A stretch of DNA of 64,000 nt from NCBI RefSeq assembly GCF_022201045.2, contig NC_068557.1, positions 558,001 to 622,000 on the forward strand. The letters run 5' to 3'. Source of the stretch: Citrus sinensis (taxonomy: Eukaryota > Streptophyta > Magnoliopsida > Sapindales > Rutaceae). Position 1 is the stretch's first letter. The number at the start of each line of letters is the position of its first letter. Made by a program: the position numbers and the translations under genes. Positions 27,413 through 38,217 of this stretch are shown in pieces. Under the pieces are notes generated by a model. The model saw only the letters and a program-made list of their open reading frames with translations, had not been told where the DNA came from and did no database searches.

Positions 27413-27819
27413 GGCTCTGTTTGGTACAACTTTTCAAGAAGAGCTTATTTAAGTAGAGTTTTTATAGATAGAGCTTTTACTAAAAAAAATTAGTTGTTTA
27501 GTTGTAAATAAGAGTTTTTATTACAAATTTATGAAATTATTTTAATAGGTAAATTTTTTAAAGTTATATTATGAAAGAATAAATAAGATTGTTAAATAAG
27601 TAGATGATATTTTAAATATTTTGACATTTTAAAAAAGTTTTTCAACCTCTACTTCCAAAAGCCAAAAATTTAAAATTTTACTAATAGAGGTAAAATAACT
27701 TATTTAAACTTCAAAAACTCTATTAGAAAAACAGTCAAACATCAACAAAAATTATGATAGGAGCTTATTGTATTAAATAAGCACTTATGACCATTAAATA
27801 AGTCAAACCAAACAGACAC
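27413..27819. mobile_element. Tourist-like MITE, 407 bp
   Basis: The left end GGCTCTGTTTGGT pairs with the right end ACCAAACAGACAC (reverse complement GTGTCTGTTTGGT). Both are flanked by TTA (27,410-27,412 and 27,820-27,822), the target duplication of the PIF/Harbinger superfamily. Subterminal pairing extends through 'gagcttatttaa' and 'ttaaataagcac'. There is no coding capacity. It lies about 400 bp upstream of the first cysteine protease, so it may contribute to that promoter region. Confidence 0.75.
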
Positions 27820-27936
27820 TTATCTTTTTTTTAATATAATTGTGGGCCCAATAAAAAAATAATAATAAGTGAATGAGTGATTGTCGTTCCTGTCTTCATT
27901 TTGTGGTTCTGGTGTTCACTTATCATTTTCCTTTTC

Positions 27937-30107
27937 AGAGTGATATAGACTTAAGAAATTGTACAAAAAATATCTCAGGCTTGCAACTTAGCCACTGAAA
28001 CTTAGCCACTAATAACCTTGATTGAAAATTCGTGAAGTCTACGACAAGCAAATTAAGTCATGCATGCGTCTGGATAAGATTCATGTTAATTGATTGAGAG
28101 AAAAAATTCCATCCACAAGCTAGCTAGTCCTATACTCCGAGATATAGCTGAGATGTGTGCTTCAATTTTTCACAACTTGTTAATCAATACATAAAACTAT
28201 CTTGCAAAAATTAACCATGGTTTTAATATTTGAGAGAAGTGGCAGTTTTAAGATCAATACTACTCCCATGTTTATTATTATCACCCTTCTGGTGAGTTGT
28301 GCATCACAAGTGGTGTCTTCCAGGTCCACGCATGAACAATCCGTTGTTGAGATACACGAAAAATGGATGGCTCAACACGGACGCAGTTATAAGGACGAGC
28401 TGGAGAAGGAAATGCGGCTTAAGATATTCAAGGAGAACCTTGAATACATTGAGAAAGCCAATAAGGAGGGGAACCGGACGTACAAGTTAGGCACCAATCA
28501 GTTTTCGGACTTAACCAACGATGAGTTTCGTGCTTTATACACCGGATACAAGATGCCAAGCCCGAGCCATCGATCCACAACATCATCCACCTTCAAGTAT
28601 CAAAACCTGTCCATGACTGATGTTCCAACTAGCCTGGACTGGCGGGACAAAGGAGCTGTCACTCCTATCAAGAACCAGAAAGAATGCGGTAATAAGCAGA
28701 ATTATGTTAAGTGAATCATATACTAAATACGAAATTTTCATGTGACGTTACTGTAAACATGTGAGAAAGACCGCCCATCTTAATTTTATGAAATGCGGAC
28801 ATCCACACTAGAGAATCACTCGTCATTTTATTTAGAGAGCATTCTCAAGTGCGGACTCACGCCTTTACAACACTGTAAAAACACGCTGCCACACACATCT
28901 GAGAATGATTTATTAGACTGAATTGCAAGCATTATATTTTATTGCTTCGTCTAGCTTATATATGTTTAATATGGTGCAGGATGCTGTTGGGCATTTGCAG
29001 CGGTGGCGGCAGTGGAAGGGATCACTAAAATTCGCAGTGGTAATCTGATTCAACTTTCGGAGCAACAATTGCTAGACTGCTCGACAAATGGCAACAACGG
29101 ATGCCTTGGCGGTTCCAGGGAAAAAGCCTTTGCATATATTATACAAAACCAGGGTATTGCCACAGAAGACGAATATCCGTACCAGGCAGTCCCAGGAACT
29201 TGCAGTGCCGCACAGAAGCCAGCTGCTGCTAAAATCAGTAATTATGAAGAAGTACCCTCGGGTGACGAGCAGGCTTTACTCAAGGCTGTAAGCATGCAGC
29301 CAGTATCCATTGCCATTGCTGCCTACAGTACAGAATTCCAGTCTTACAAAGAAGGTATTTTCAATGGAGTATGTGGGACTCAATTGGATCATGCCGTCAC
29401 TATTGTTGGGTTTGGAACAACTGAAGATGGAGCCAATTACTGGTTAATTAAGAATTCATGGGGGAACACTTGGGGTGACGCTGGCTACATGAAGATTGTC
29501 AGAGATGAAGGTCTCTGTGGCATCGGCACTCGATCTTCCTATCCACTTGCATGAGTACGAACATTATGTATTTGCCACAAAAAGCTGATATATATTTTGT
29601 GGTTTTTAATTTATATTTCATAAAATTAAATAATATTTCTAATCTTTACTTAAACTATTAATGTTTGTAATTGAATGCCAATATGTATTTCGCCTGGTAT
29701 CAGTTAATGTTAAATCTACGCATTAAATATCTAAGTTTGCTCTTTGCCGTAACTATTGGTTTGCATTTCAACTAATAGATTGTACAGAGAATGTCTCGGG
29801 GCCCATGCTAAAAACTTACCCGTCGAATATGAAAAATAATAAGGAGCCCGAAGGTCGACGGCTCGTCGCCATGGCAATGAAAAAAAAAAAAAAAATAAGT
29901 AAACCGTGCAGGGTTATCCCTACAAGTGTAACTTTATTTTGTTGCCATCATATTATATTTTTCAGTTCAAATATCATTGCTCCCAAAAATTGATGGCATT
30001 TAGGCTATCACCAATTTGTAGCTTTCATGGTCATGAGAATAAATTAATGAATTGATTCATGGGGTAGTTTCAATTATGCTACTAGTCGATCATCTATATA
30101 ATATGTG
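27937..30107 (+). repeat. Protease duplication block, copy 1
   Basis: From 'tttcagagtgatata' (27,937) to 'gatcatctatataatat' (30,107) this block is almost the same as 50,107-52,660. It covers promoter, both exons, the intron and about 550 bp of 3' flank. Copy 2 holds about 335 extra bp between 'cttagccaccgaaa' and 'ggtactaattaccttgattg'. High identity in intron and flanks points to a recent duplication or gene conversion. Confidence 0.85.
28217..29554 (+). CDS. SAG12-like papain-family cysteine protease, copy 1
   Basis: A C1A protease of 348 residues. Exon 1 is 28,217-28,688 and exon 2 is 28,980-29,554, with a phase-1 GT-AG intron before the catalytic Cys. I chose the ATG in the context ACCATGG. 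The N terminus (to about residue 40) contains the hydrophobic run PMFIIITLLVSC, a likely signal peptide. The I29 propeptide has the ERFNIN-type pattern (KIFKENLEYIEKAN, YKLGTNQFSDLTNDEF). The mature enzyme starts near DVPTSLDWRD. Catalytic Gln (KNQKECG), Cys (CGCCWAF), His (LDHAVTIVGFG) and Asn (IKNSWG) are all present. The protein would act in the vacuole or the secretory pathway, as SAG12 does in senescence. Compared with copy 2 it departs from the family consensus at several otherwise conserved sites, and its TATA box is altered. It is probably still translatable. Confidence 0.9.
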
Positions 30108-30220
30108 AATTGGATCATATATCCACTTTAATTTGACTTTTCTCCATTGGAATCCACTTGAAAATTCAAATGTAAAGTTCTTTAAACACCCTTGATCTAC
30201 ACAACTTCATTAAAAAAATA

Positions 30221-30251
<31 letters not shown>

Positions 30252-30666
30252 ATTGTGAAGTTCATTGCATTTTGAATCAAGCGACTTTGTTTTGGCACCT
30301 TGTATAAGTTTGAGAATGTTAGGGAAAAAAAAGGAACTTAAAAAAGATGTGGGTAATTTAAGCTTGTTTACTATGGTCAACTTTATAATGTTACAACACT
30401 GCAAACATACTCTGATTTTGAAATTCACCATACACAACTAACAACACATTTTGCTAAATATTTAACTATAGTTTTCTAATTAATTATTTCGTCAGCACAA
30501 TAAAAGAAGAAATAATATGATTATGGATTATCCTCCTCCATATGTTCAATGAAAGTTTCCAACATTGATTCTCATTCTAATTTTCTACAAAGAAAACTAA
30601 TATAAGTATACAACTGAAACGTTTCTAAAACTCAAAAGAAACCCCCTAAAAAACCTTTAAAAAAAA

Positions 30667-32109
30667 CTAATTTACATCCTCGTTATCTAACTTTTCTTCA
30701 AAATTCTTGAACTCAAGCCACTTGTTTGATCTACACAACTTGATAAAAAAGTATAAAAAAATCCCAAAAAATGTCAACAAAGCACTCACAAAGCAGACCA
30801 TTTTAGTAGCAACAACCATCACATAAACCAGAAACCCAGATGGAATTATGCACATAAAAATCAAACCAAGCATCTCCATCGGCACCCTAAATGGCCTCTT
30901 TGTTGCAGGCAACTTTTTCCTTAGCCATAAAAAAGATGCAAATTCTAGTAGCATTCCCAAACTATACAAAAAATTCACACAAGATATTATATTTGTGAAA
31001 TCCATATAAGAAACCGTTAAGGCTATTAATGTTGAAATGAAAATTCCAACCCAAGGCGTGTGAAACCAACTTGATCTTGATCCAAAAACTTTTGGTAAAA
31101 GTCCTAAATTAGTCATGCCCAAAATTTGGTACGCGCAATTACTTAATTGAGCTTCATAGAGTCCAATAATTGACAAACAAGCACCAATTTCTATGCAAAT
31201 TTTTAACCATTTGCCTGCTATAATTTCAGCTACTTCAGCAAAATACCCATCAACCCAATTTTGTTGATCTAATGGTATAGCCCCAGTGGCAGCCAAAAGT
31301 GGCAGCAAATAGGCTACACAGGTGAGTAACCCAGCTGAGAAAAGTGCTTTTGGGAAAGTACGTTGGGGTTGCTCAACTTCACCCGCTAAAGTACTTGCGT
31401 TGTCCCAAAAATTCAGGTTCCAAAAAAGGGTATTGAAAAATAATCTCCAATTTTTTGGCACCCCATTTTGGCCTAAGCTAATCCATCTTATAGAATCAAT
31501 CTTGGGAATTGCAATTACAGTCAAGAATAGAAATGGTATAAGTGAAACTACACCTAAAGTGACTGCTGTGTAACCCACTATAGCCAAGCCCGTGTAGTTC
31601 AAAAAGGACAAAACTAAAGTTACCACAAAAATTGCTAGGTAGTGAGAAAAACCTGAAGCAAAAATCGGGAAGACCAATTTGAGATAGTCAATGCAAAGAA
31701 TTGGATACGAGGCCAGGTTTATGACACCACTGAGGAATTTCCAGGAGCCCATTAGGGATCCCCAGAAGGGACCAAAAGCATGGTGGGCCCAAATGACGTA
31801 GCCACCATTTCCAGGGAAAGTTGTGGCAAGTTCAGCAGTCACTAGGGCCTCAGGAATGCTCCAAATGAAGGGGAAAATGAGGAAGCCCAAGATAGCGAAG
31901 AGCGGCCCGGCCGCTCCTACTGCGGGTTCTTCACCGTAGGGGCCCCCGGCAACCTCAAAGTAGATGAGGAAGATGAGAGGAAGGAGGGATAACTTCTTGG
32001 AGGTTACGGTTATGGTAGATTGCTGTTGTTGTTGATCTTCAAGAAAGGGAACTTGGGAGATGGTTTCTTGTTCTTGGCCCATTGCTTTGTGAGGTATTAT
32101 TTGCCTCAA
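30667..32109 (-). CDS. Polyamine transporter, At3g13620-like (PUT/LAT family), copy 1
   Basis: A single-exon gene of 480 residues, or 471 if translation starts at MGQEQE (32,082), which looks more natural. It belongs to the plant L-type amino acid transporter/PUT group of the APC superfamily, which takes up polyamines such as spermidine and putrescine. About 12 hydrophobic helices can be traced, beginning [20 protein letters not shown]. Conserved features are [46 protein letters not shown] and [10 protein letters not shown]. Both termini are short and charged. Its paralogue at 39,308-40,732 has the same orientation, and a young copia element sits between them. The last part of this gene was copied to 20,860-20,963. 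Membrane location and exact substrate are family inference. Confidence 0.9.
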   Translation of the reverse strand: MRQIIPHKAMGQEQETISQVPFLEDQQQQQSTITVTSKKLSLLPLIFLIYFEVAGGPYGEEPAVGAAGPLFAILGFLIFPFIWSIPEALVTAELATTFPGNGGYVIWAHHAFGPFWGSLMGSWKFLSGVINLASYPILCIDYLKLVFPIFASGFSHYLAIFVVTLVLSFLNYTGLAIVGYTAVTLGVVSLIPFLFLTVIAIPKIDSIRWISLGQNGVPKNWRLFFNTLFWNLNFWDNASTLAGEVEQPQRTFPKALFSAGLLTCVAYLLPLLAATGAIPLDQQNWVDGYFAEVAEIIAGKWLKICIEIGACLSIIGLYEAQLSNCAYQILGMTNLGLLPKVFGSRSSWFHTPWVGIFISTLIALTVSYMDFTNIISCVNFLYSLGMLLEFASFLWLRKKLPATKRPFRVPMEMLGLIFMCIIPSGFLVYVMVVATKMVCFVSALLTFFGIFLYFFIKLCRSNKWLEFKNFEEKLDNEDVN

Positions 32110-33279
32110 ATTTTTGTTTGCTTGGGAATTGTATTATTGGGTTGGTTGGTGCTGTTGAATTAGCGTGGCCAATTATGATGGCATTGAGTGGTCCACATGG
32201 CACATCACATGGATTTTGTCAAATTTACTTGCAACCACAAGCATTGAGTTACTTGTAAAGTTGTAATTGCTATAATTTCTGGTATGTTGTCACATTTTTC
32301 TTCATTTTTTTTTTTGGGAAATATAAATATCTTGACCATGCGATGATTAAGTTAGATAAGAATAAGATGCATTTAAGATTATATTAAGTATTTAGCTGAG
32401 ACCACCCTAATTCAAATCGCAATGAAGGTAGAAATTAAAAAAATTAATTTAAACCTTGCGCATTCTATAACTTTAATAAAGACAGTTGATAAAAATTTGT
32501 GTAATGAAAGTTGATCAAATCTCGCAATTGCATAAAGCAAATCCTCTTGCGACCAAAAGTGCTTCAATTTCTGCATAAAGTCCTAATTTTTCATACAAAT
32601 TCATGGAGTAAAGTCGTTTTCTTAGGTGTAAAGCCATTGTGACAAAGCCAATCGAATGACTTAACAAAATATCTGCAAGATTTCATTGCACCAAATCACT
32701 CACCAACTAAACAGTTTGGCCAGTAAAATACGGGGGCTTGAAAATAGGCAATCGAAGATATTGATTGATTGAAGCATAAATTAATTGAGAAAAAAAAATG
32801 AATTTCAGTATATGAATTTTTTTATTTGAATTAATGTTGGCAATTGAAATCATATCCTTGGCAATGGCGATTCCTTAGATAGAATCTCAACAATCTTATC
32901 TTCTCGGCTTTAAATAATATATATATATATTTCTTTTCTGCCAATAATTGAGTCTTTGATCTTCACGCATCCTTCGCACAGCTAAGCCCAAATCCTTGTA
33001 TATATGTATATATAGTTTGCATTGACCCAAAGTTTTGATTTTATAACTCTTTAAGTAATGGTTGGTATATTTCGGTCCTAATAAATGTAATCATATTTAA
33101 TATCCTAAGAGATTGTGACATTTACGAGACTTTAATTACTTGACTTACAATCGTTGACTGCAAGATCATGTGTCCCATAATTTAAAATAAAAATCTTAAC
33201 TTCATCTTCATGCATATGGTAAAAATCAATTCTAAAAATCGTACTTTAATTGCCTTGCATCTTGCCAATGGGTTATTAA
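32110..33279. other. Upstream region of transporter copy 1
   Basis: AT-rich, 1.2 kb, no gene. It should hold the promoter of the minus-strand transporter. A match to CATCTTG at 33,258-33,264 may be the left target duplication of a SINE now split by the copia insertion. Confidence 0.45.
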
Positions 33280-33869
33280 TGTTAGGAAATTGGTGGGTGA
33301 AGTAGGACCGCAGCTAAAATAAAATTGTAAGAAAATAAAGAACAAGCACAATAGAGGACACCAGAAATTACGTGGTTCGGCTTTTAGCCTACGTCCACAG
33401 GCGAAGACAGAAGGAAATATTTTACTAGTGAAAAGGAGTTACAAGTATTGTAGTATTTTAGCTCACTACCCAAAACCCCAATACACCCAAACTCTCTCTA
33501 TCACTGTAACAAGAGCTTATAAATGCAAGCTCTTGAACTCTCTCTCAAATCCCTAAATTGCTTTCTAAAATGGAATGCCTTTGCTCATTCTCTTCGTTTC
33601 TATTTATAGAGAAAACTTTGGCACTATGCAGCAATTCTATATTATTTTTACGTTCTTTTTTCTTCTTTCAAATGTCAAACCCGTGTGCTCCTTTTCCTTT
33701 CCAACTTGCTGCAAAATTCCTCTTCTTTGAACAACATGGATGCTGACCATCTAGATGGTTGTTTCAAACCATCTAGATGGCTGCTTTTGACATTTCTCCC
33801 ACTTGGAGATTAGATTGAGAGTCAATCAATCTCCACACCATCCTTTCTGCTTCGCCATAATCATGTTGC

Positions 33870-36800
33870 CTACGTTTCTGCTAAGCCACAAGAGGATCTA
33901 CTCCAGACAAACTTATCAGTATTTATCGGCTTGGTCAAAACATCTGCTAGGTTCTTTTTGGTATGGATTTTCTGCAAATCCACACTTCCATCTTCCACTA
34001 CTTCACGAACGAAGTGATACTGGACTCCTATGTGCTTTGTCCTGGAATGAAAGGCTGGATTCCTTGCAATGTGCAAGGCACTCTGACTGTCACAAAACAC
34101 AGGAATTTTCTGTTGTTTGTGCCCGAGCTCCTCCAATAATCTTTGTATCCAAATAGCTTCCTTGCAAGCTTGTGTAGCTGCCATGTACTCTGCTTCTGTT
34201 GTAGATAAAGCCACAACGGTCTGCAGTTTCGAAACCCAGCTTACAGCTGCTCCCGCAAGTGTAAACACATAACCAGTAGTGGATTTCCTTTTATCAAGAT
34301 CTCCTGCAAAATCTGAATCCACATAGCCCCTGACAGTAAATTCTGATCCTCCATAACATAATGCAACATCTGAGGTTCCTCTGATGTATCTCAGAATCCT
34401 CTTCACAGCTATCCAATGCTCTCCGCCAGGATTCGCCATGTATCGACTGACTGCTCCCACTGCTTGTGCAATGTCCGGTCTTGTACATATCATAGCGAAC
34501 ATTAAACTTCCCACTACTGATGCATACGGTACTCGAGACATCTCCTTCCTCTCCGCTTCATTGTTAGGACACATACTTGAGGATAATTTGAAATTAACAG
34601 GAAGTGGGGTAGAAATTGACTTACAATCTTGCATGTTGAAGCGCCGCAAGATTTTCTTCAAGTAATTTTTCTGAGAAAGCCAAATCTTCCTGTTATTTCT
34701 GTCTCGGTGAATTTGCATCCCTAGAATCTTGTTTGCTGGTCCCAAGTCCTTCATTTCAAACTCCCTAGCCAACTGTGCCTTCAATTCTTGGATTCGATCT
34801 TTGTTGGGACCTGCTACCAACATGTCATCCACATACAACAGCAAAATGATGAAATCATTATCTTCAAACCTCTTGTAATATGCACAATGGTCTGAACTGA
34901 GTCTGTTGTATCCAAGGCTCATAATGAAGGAATCAAATCTCTTATACCAACACCTCGGCGCCTGTTTGAGACCGTATAGAGATTTGTTCAACCTGCAAAC
35001 CAAGTTCTCCTTTCCTTTTTCTACAAAACCTTCTGGTTGGAGCATATAAATTTCTTCTTCAAGTTCTCCATGAAGAAATGCAGTTTTAACATCTAACTGC
35101 TCTAGATGTAGGTCAAATGTAGCACACATTGCCAAGACTATTCTGACTGTTGTGAGTCGAACCACCGGAGAAAATATCTCGTTGAAGTCAATACCTTCTT
35201 TCTGAGCATATCCTTTCACTACCAGTCTCGCACGATACCGCTCCACTTGGTCATTGCCATCACGTTTGATCTTGTAGACCCATTTGTTTCCAATGGCTTT
35301 TCTTCCACGTGGTAGTGGTACAAGTTCCCATGTCTTGTTCTTGTGTAGAGCTTCAATTTCTTCCTGCATTGCTGTCATCCACAAAGCAACATCTGAGCTG
35401 TTTAAAGCTTCATGGAAAGTTGAAGGCTCTCCATCCTCTGTTAGAAGACAGTATGCAACGTTGATCTCTATGACATACTCCGAGTGCCACGTTGGCGGTC
35501 GTCTCTCACGAGTTGACCGACGAACTTCTGGAGCCTCGGACTCAACTGGTTCTTGTTCCTCGTGCTCTGATGCTACTTCAGAAGAATCTGAATCTTCTGG
35601 ATTATTTTCGACATATACCGGCACAGTCTCTGACTTTTCTTTTACAGTGCCATCATCTTCATCTTTTCTTTGCAGTTGATCTTCTACAAAAATAACATCT
35701 CTGCTGATGACGATCTTGTGGGCAGTGGGGTCCCACAGACGATACCCCTTTACTCCATCAGCATACCCCAAGAAGATACATCTTCTAGATTTTGCATCCA
35801 GCTTTGTTCTTTCTTGGGCATTGTACATCACGTACACAGGACATCCAAATGCATGTAGGTAGGAATAATCAGCTGGCTTTCCAGTCCACATCTCCATCGC
35901 CGTCTTCAACCCAATTGCTGTAGATGGCGACCGATTTACTATATAACAGGCAGTTTTGGCTGCTTCTGCCCAGAATGAATTGGGTAGACCAACAGTTTTC
36001 AACATAGCTCTTATTCTTTCTGTAAGAGTTCTGTTCATCCGCTCCGCCACTCCATTTTGTTGAGGGGTGTATGCCACCGTGAACTGTCTCTGAATACCTT
36101 CTTGCTTACAGAAAGCAAGAAACTCGCCGTCTGTATATTCTCCACCATTATCTGTCCTCAAGCACTTGATCTTTTTACCAGATTCAAGTTCCACCCGCGC
36201 TTTGTATTCTTTAAACACTGGAAATACATCTGACTTTTTCTTAATTGGATACACCCAACATCTTCTGGAATAATCATCAATGAAAGTCACCATGTACTTT
36301 GCACCTCCCATAGATATATCCGGTGATTCCCAAACATCAGAATGAATCAAGTCTAGAATGCATTTACTTCGAGCAATAGATCTACTGAATTTTAATCTAT
36401 ACTGCTTACTTGTAACACAATGCTCGCAAAATGGTAAACTTACCGATTTGAGCCCCGGAAGCAATTTTCGCTCAGAGAGAATCTTCAAACCTTGTTCTGA
36501 CATGTGGCCAAGTTTGAGATGCCACATCATCGTTGACTCTTCTCCATTTGATGCGACACACGCATCAGCCTCCTGTAGTGTTTCTCCTTTAAGCATGAAT
36601 AGATTAGCACCGATCTTTTCTGCCTTCATCAATACAAGCGCGCCTTTAACGATCTTTATAATTCCATTCTCCACATGAGTTTTGTACCCATGATTATCCA
36701 TTTGTCCCAAAGACAATAAATTTTTCTTCAGGCCGTTGACATGTCGTACCTCCCCAATTGTGCGAATTGTACCATCAAACATTTTTATTTTGATAGTACC

Positions 36801-37871
36801 AATACCAGCAATCTCCAAGGCATGATCGTTACCCATATATACAGATCCTCCTAAAATAGGTTCATATGTGTGGAACCATTCTCTCCTAGAGGTCATGTGC
36901 CAGGTAGCTCCTGAGTCTATAAGCCAGACATCAGAAAGTCGTTTTCTGCCTTCTGAAACAATTGTTGCCTCGCTGTAGAGTATTTCGCCATCATCCGAGG
37001 TACTTGCTACACAACCCTGAGCATTTGATGACTCAGGTTCTTTGCCCTCTCTTCTCTTCTGGTTACTCCAACACTCTTTCTTGACGTGCCCTTTCTTGCC
37101 ACAGTTGTAGCATTTAACACTCTTCTTACTTCTGGATTTTGATCTACCATGATTTTGACTCCCACTGGGGCCACGTTCCGTTGATCTCCCTCTCGTCACC
37201 GATAGCGCCTCCGCTTGATGCGAACTTGCTTGTCTGTTTTCCTTATTTTTACGTCTGCTCTCCTCATTTAATACGGAGGCTGCAACATCGTCGAAAACTA
37301 GACTCTCCACTGGATTGTTGTTCGTCAGGTTGATGATGAGTTGATCATACGAATCTGGTAGACTTTGAAGTAGAAGCTCTGCACGTTCATTTTCCTCTAT
37401 ATTATGACCCAACGTTGTGAGTTGTGAAAATAGAGTCTTCAATGTGTTGATGTGGTCGGTCACCATTGTAGATTCCGCCATTCGAAGAGTATAGAGTTTC
37501 CTCTTCAAGAAGATTTTATTGTGTAGTGACTTGGCCTCGTACAATTTTGTGAGAGTATCCCATATTTCCTTCGCCGTATTTTTCTCTGCCACACTGGATA
37601 ATACTCCATCCGCAAGTGCCAAGTGTAGATCAGAAATGGCATTGCCGTCTACCTCGTTCCACTTGTCATCAGTTATCTCCATGGGCCTTTCTTCAATTGC
37701 TGCCAAGCAATTATTTTTCCTCAATACAGCTTTCATCTTCATTTTCCACAACGAAAAATTATTTCCATTAAATTTCTCAATTTCATACTTTGCCGCCATT
37801 TTATTGATAAATACTGTACACAAGCTAGTGTACCACCTTGAATAGTTGTGAGTATGTGTGAGAATGCACAC
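33870..37871 (-). CDS. Copia gag-pol polyprotein
   Basis: One long reading frame of 1,333 codons; the likely start is MAAKYEIEKF at 37,799. Domain order is the Ty1/copia order: gag with a CCHC knuckle (CYNCGKKGHVKKEC), protease (WLIDSGATWHM), integrase (FIDDYSRRCWVY, RTDNGGEY, QNGVAERMNR), reverse transcriptase (LDVKTAFLHG, LLYVDDMLVAG) and RNase H (YVDSDFAGDLDKRKS, STTEAEYMAA). Integrase before reverse transcriptase separates it from Ty3 types. The frame looks whole and ends close to the purine tract. Confidence 0.95.
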   Translation of the reverse strand: MCILTHTHNYSRWYTSLCTVFINKMAAKYEIEKFNGNNFSLWKMKMKAVLRKNNCLAAIEERPMEITDDKWNEVDGNAISDLHLALADGVLSSVAEKNTAKEIWDTLTKLYEAKSLHNKIFLKRKLYTLRMAESTMVTDHINTLKTLFSQLTTLGHNIEENERAELLLQSLPDSYDQLIINLTNNNPVESLVFDDVAASVLNEESRRKNKENRQASSHQAEALSVTRGRSTERGPSGSQNHGRSKSRSKKSVKCYNCGKKGHVKKECWSNQKRREGKEPESSNAQGCVASTSDDGEILYSEATIVSEGRKRLSDVWLIDSGATWHMTSRREWFHTYEPILGGSVYMGNDHALEIAGIGTIKIKMFDGTIRTIGEVRHVNGLKKNLLSLGQMDNHGYKTHVENGIIKIVKGALVLMKAEKIGANLFMLKGETLQEADACVASNGEESTMMWHLKLGHMSEQGLKILSERKLLPGLKSVSLPFCEHCVTSKQYRLKFSRSIARSKCILDLIHSDVWESPDISMGGAKYMVTFIDDYSRRCWVYPIKKKSDVFPVFKEYKARVELESGKKIKCLRTDNGGEYTDGEFLAFCKQEGIQRQFTVAYTPQQNGVAERMNRTLTERIRAMLKTVGLPNSFWAEAAKTACYIVNRSPSTAIGLKTAMEMWTGKPADYSYLHAFGCPVYVMYNAQERTKLDAKSRRCIFLGYADGVKGYRLWDPTAHKIVISRDVIFVEDQLQRKDEDDGTVKEKSETVPVYVENNPEDSDSSEVASEHEEQEPVESEAPEVRRSTRERRPPTWHSEYVIEINVAYCLLTEDGEPSTFHEALNSSDVALWMTAMQEEIEALHKNKTWELVPLPRGRKAIGNKWVYKIKRDGNDQVERYRARLVVKGYAQKEGIDFNEIFSPVVRLTTVRIVLAMCATFDLHLEQLDVKTAFLHGELEEEIYMLQPEGFVEKGKENLVCRLNKSLYGLKQAPRCWYKRFDSFIMSLGYNRLSSDHCAYYKRFEDNDFIILLLYVDDMLVAGPNKDRIQELKAQLAREFEMKDLGPANKILGMQIHRDRNNRKIWLSQKNYLKKILRRFNMQDCKSISTPLPVNFKLSSSMCPNNEAERKEMSRVPYASVVGSLMFAMICTRPDIAQAVGAVSRYMANPGGEHWIAVKRILRYIRGTSDVALCYGGSEFTVRGYVDSDFAGDLDKRKSTTGYVFTLAGAAVSWVSKLQTVVALSTTEAEYMAATQACKEAIWIQRLLEELGHKQQKIPVFCDSQSALHIARNPAFHSRTKHIGVQYHFVREVVEDGSVDLQKIHTKKNLADVLTKPINTDKFVWSRSSCGLAET

Positions 37872-38059
37872 CAGGAAAGTTCCCAGGAAAGACTGGAGGG
37901 GTCACAATGGTCCCACTTAAAACCCAGACTCCTTAAGCTCTTATCGCCTTTGTGACAGAACTTTCCTAGACATGTACAGAATCACACAGTTGCTTTACTC
38001 ACACCACTATTCCCTGCTTTGCACCGCAAAATTCTTGGATCGCTTCCACCGTTTCACGT

Positions 38060-38217
38060 GAATAGTACCGTATACATGAATAGTACCGTACACCGTATAC
38101 GTGAATAGTGCCGTACGCCGTATACGTGAATAGTGCCGTACACCGTATACGTGAATAGTGCCGTACTCCGTATACGTGAATAGTGCCGTACACCGTATAC
38201 GTGAATACGTGAACAAT
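38060..38217. repeat. 25-bp minisatellite in the copia leader
   Basis: About six copies of a 25-bp unit (core 'cgtgaatagtgccgtacacc' followed by 'gtata') lie between the primer-binding site and gag, inside the untranslated leader of the copia element. Units differ by only one or two bases, which suggests recent expansion. Confidence 0.9.

Noticed and set aside
33558-33746. Identical 62-codon frames at 33,558 and 38,535
   Set aside because: They lie in the two LTRs of the copia element and are identical only because the LTRs are.
38060-38217. Regular short repeats resembling a CRISPR array
   Set aside because: Units are contiguous with no unique spacers and lie in the leader of a retrotransposon in a plant genome; it is a minisatellite.
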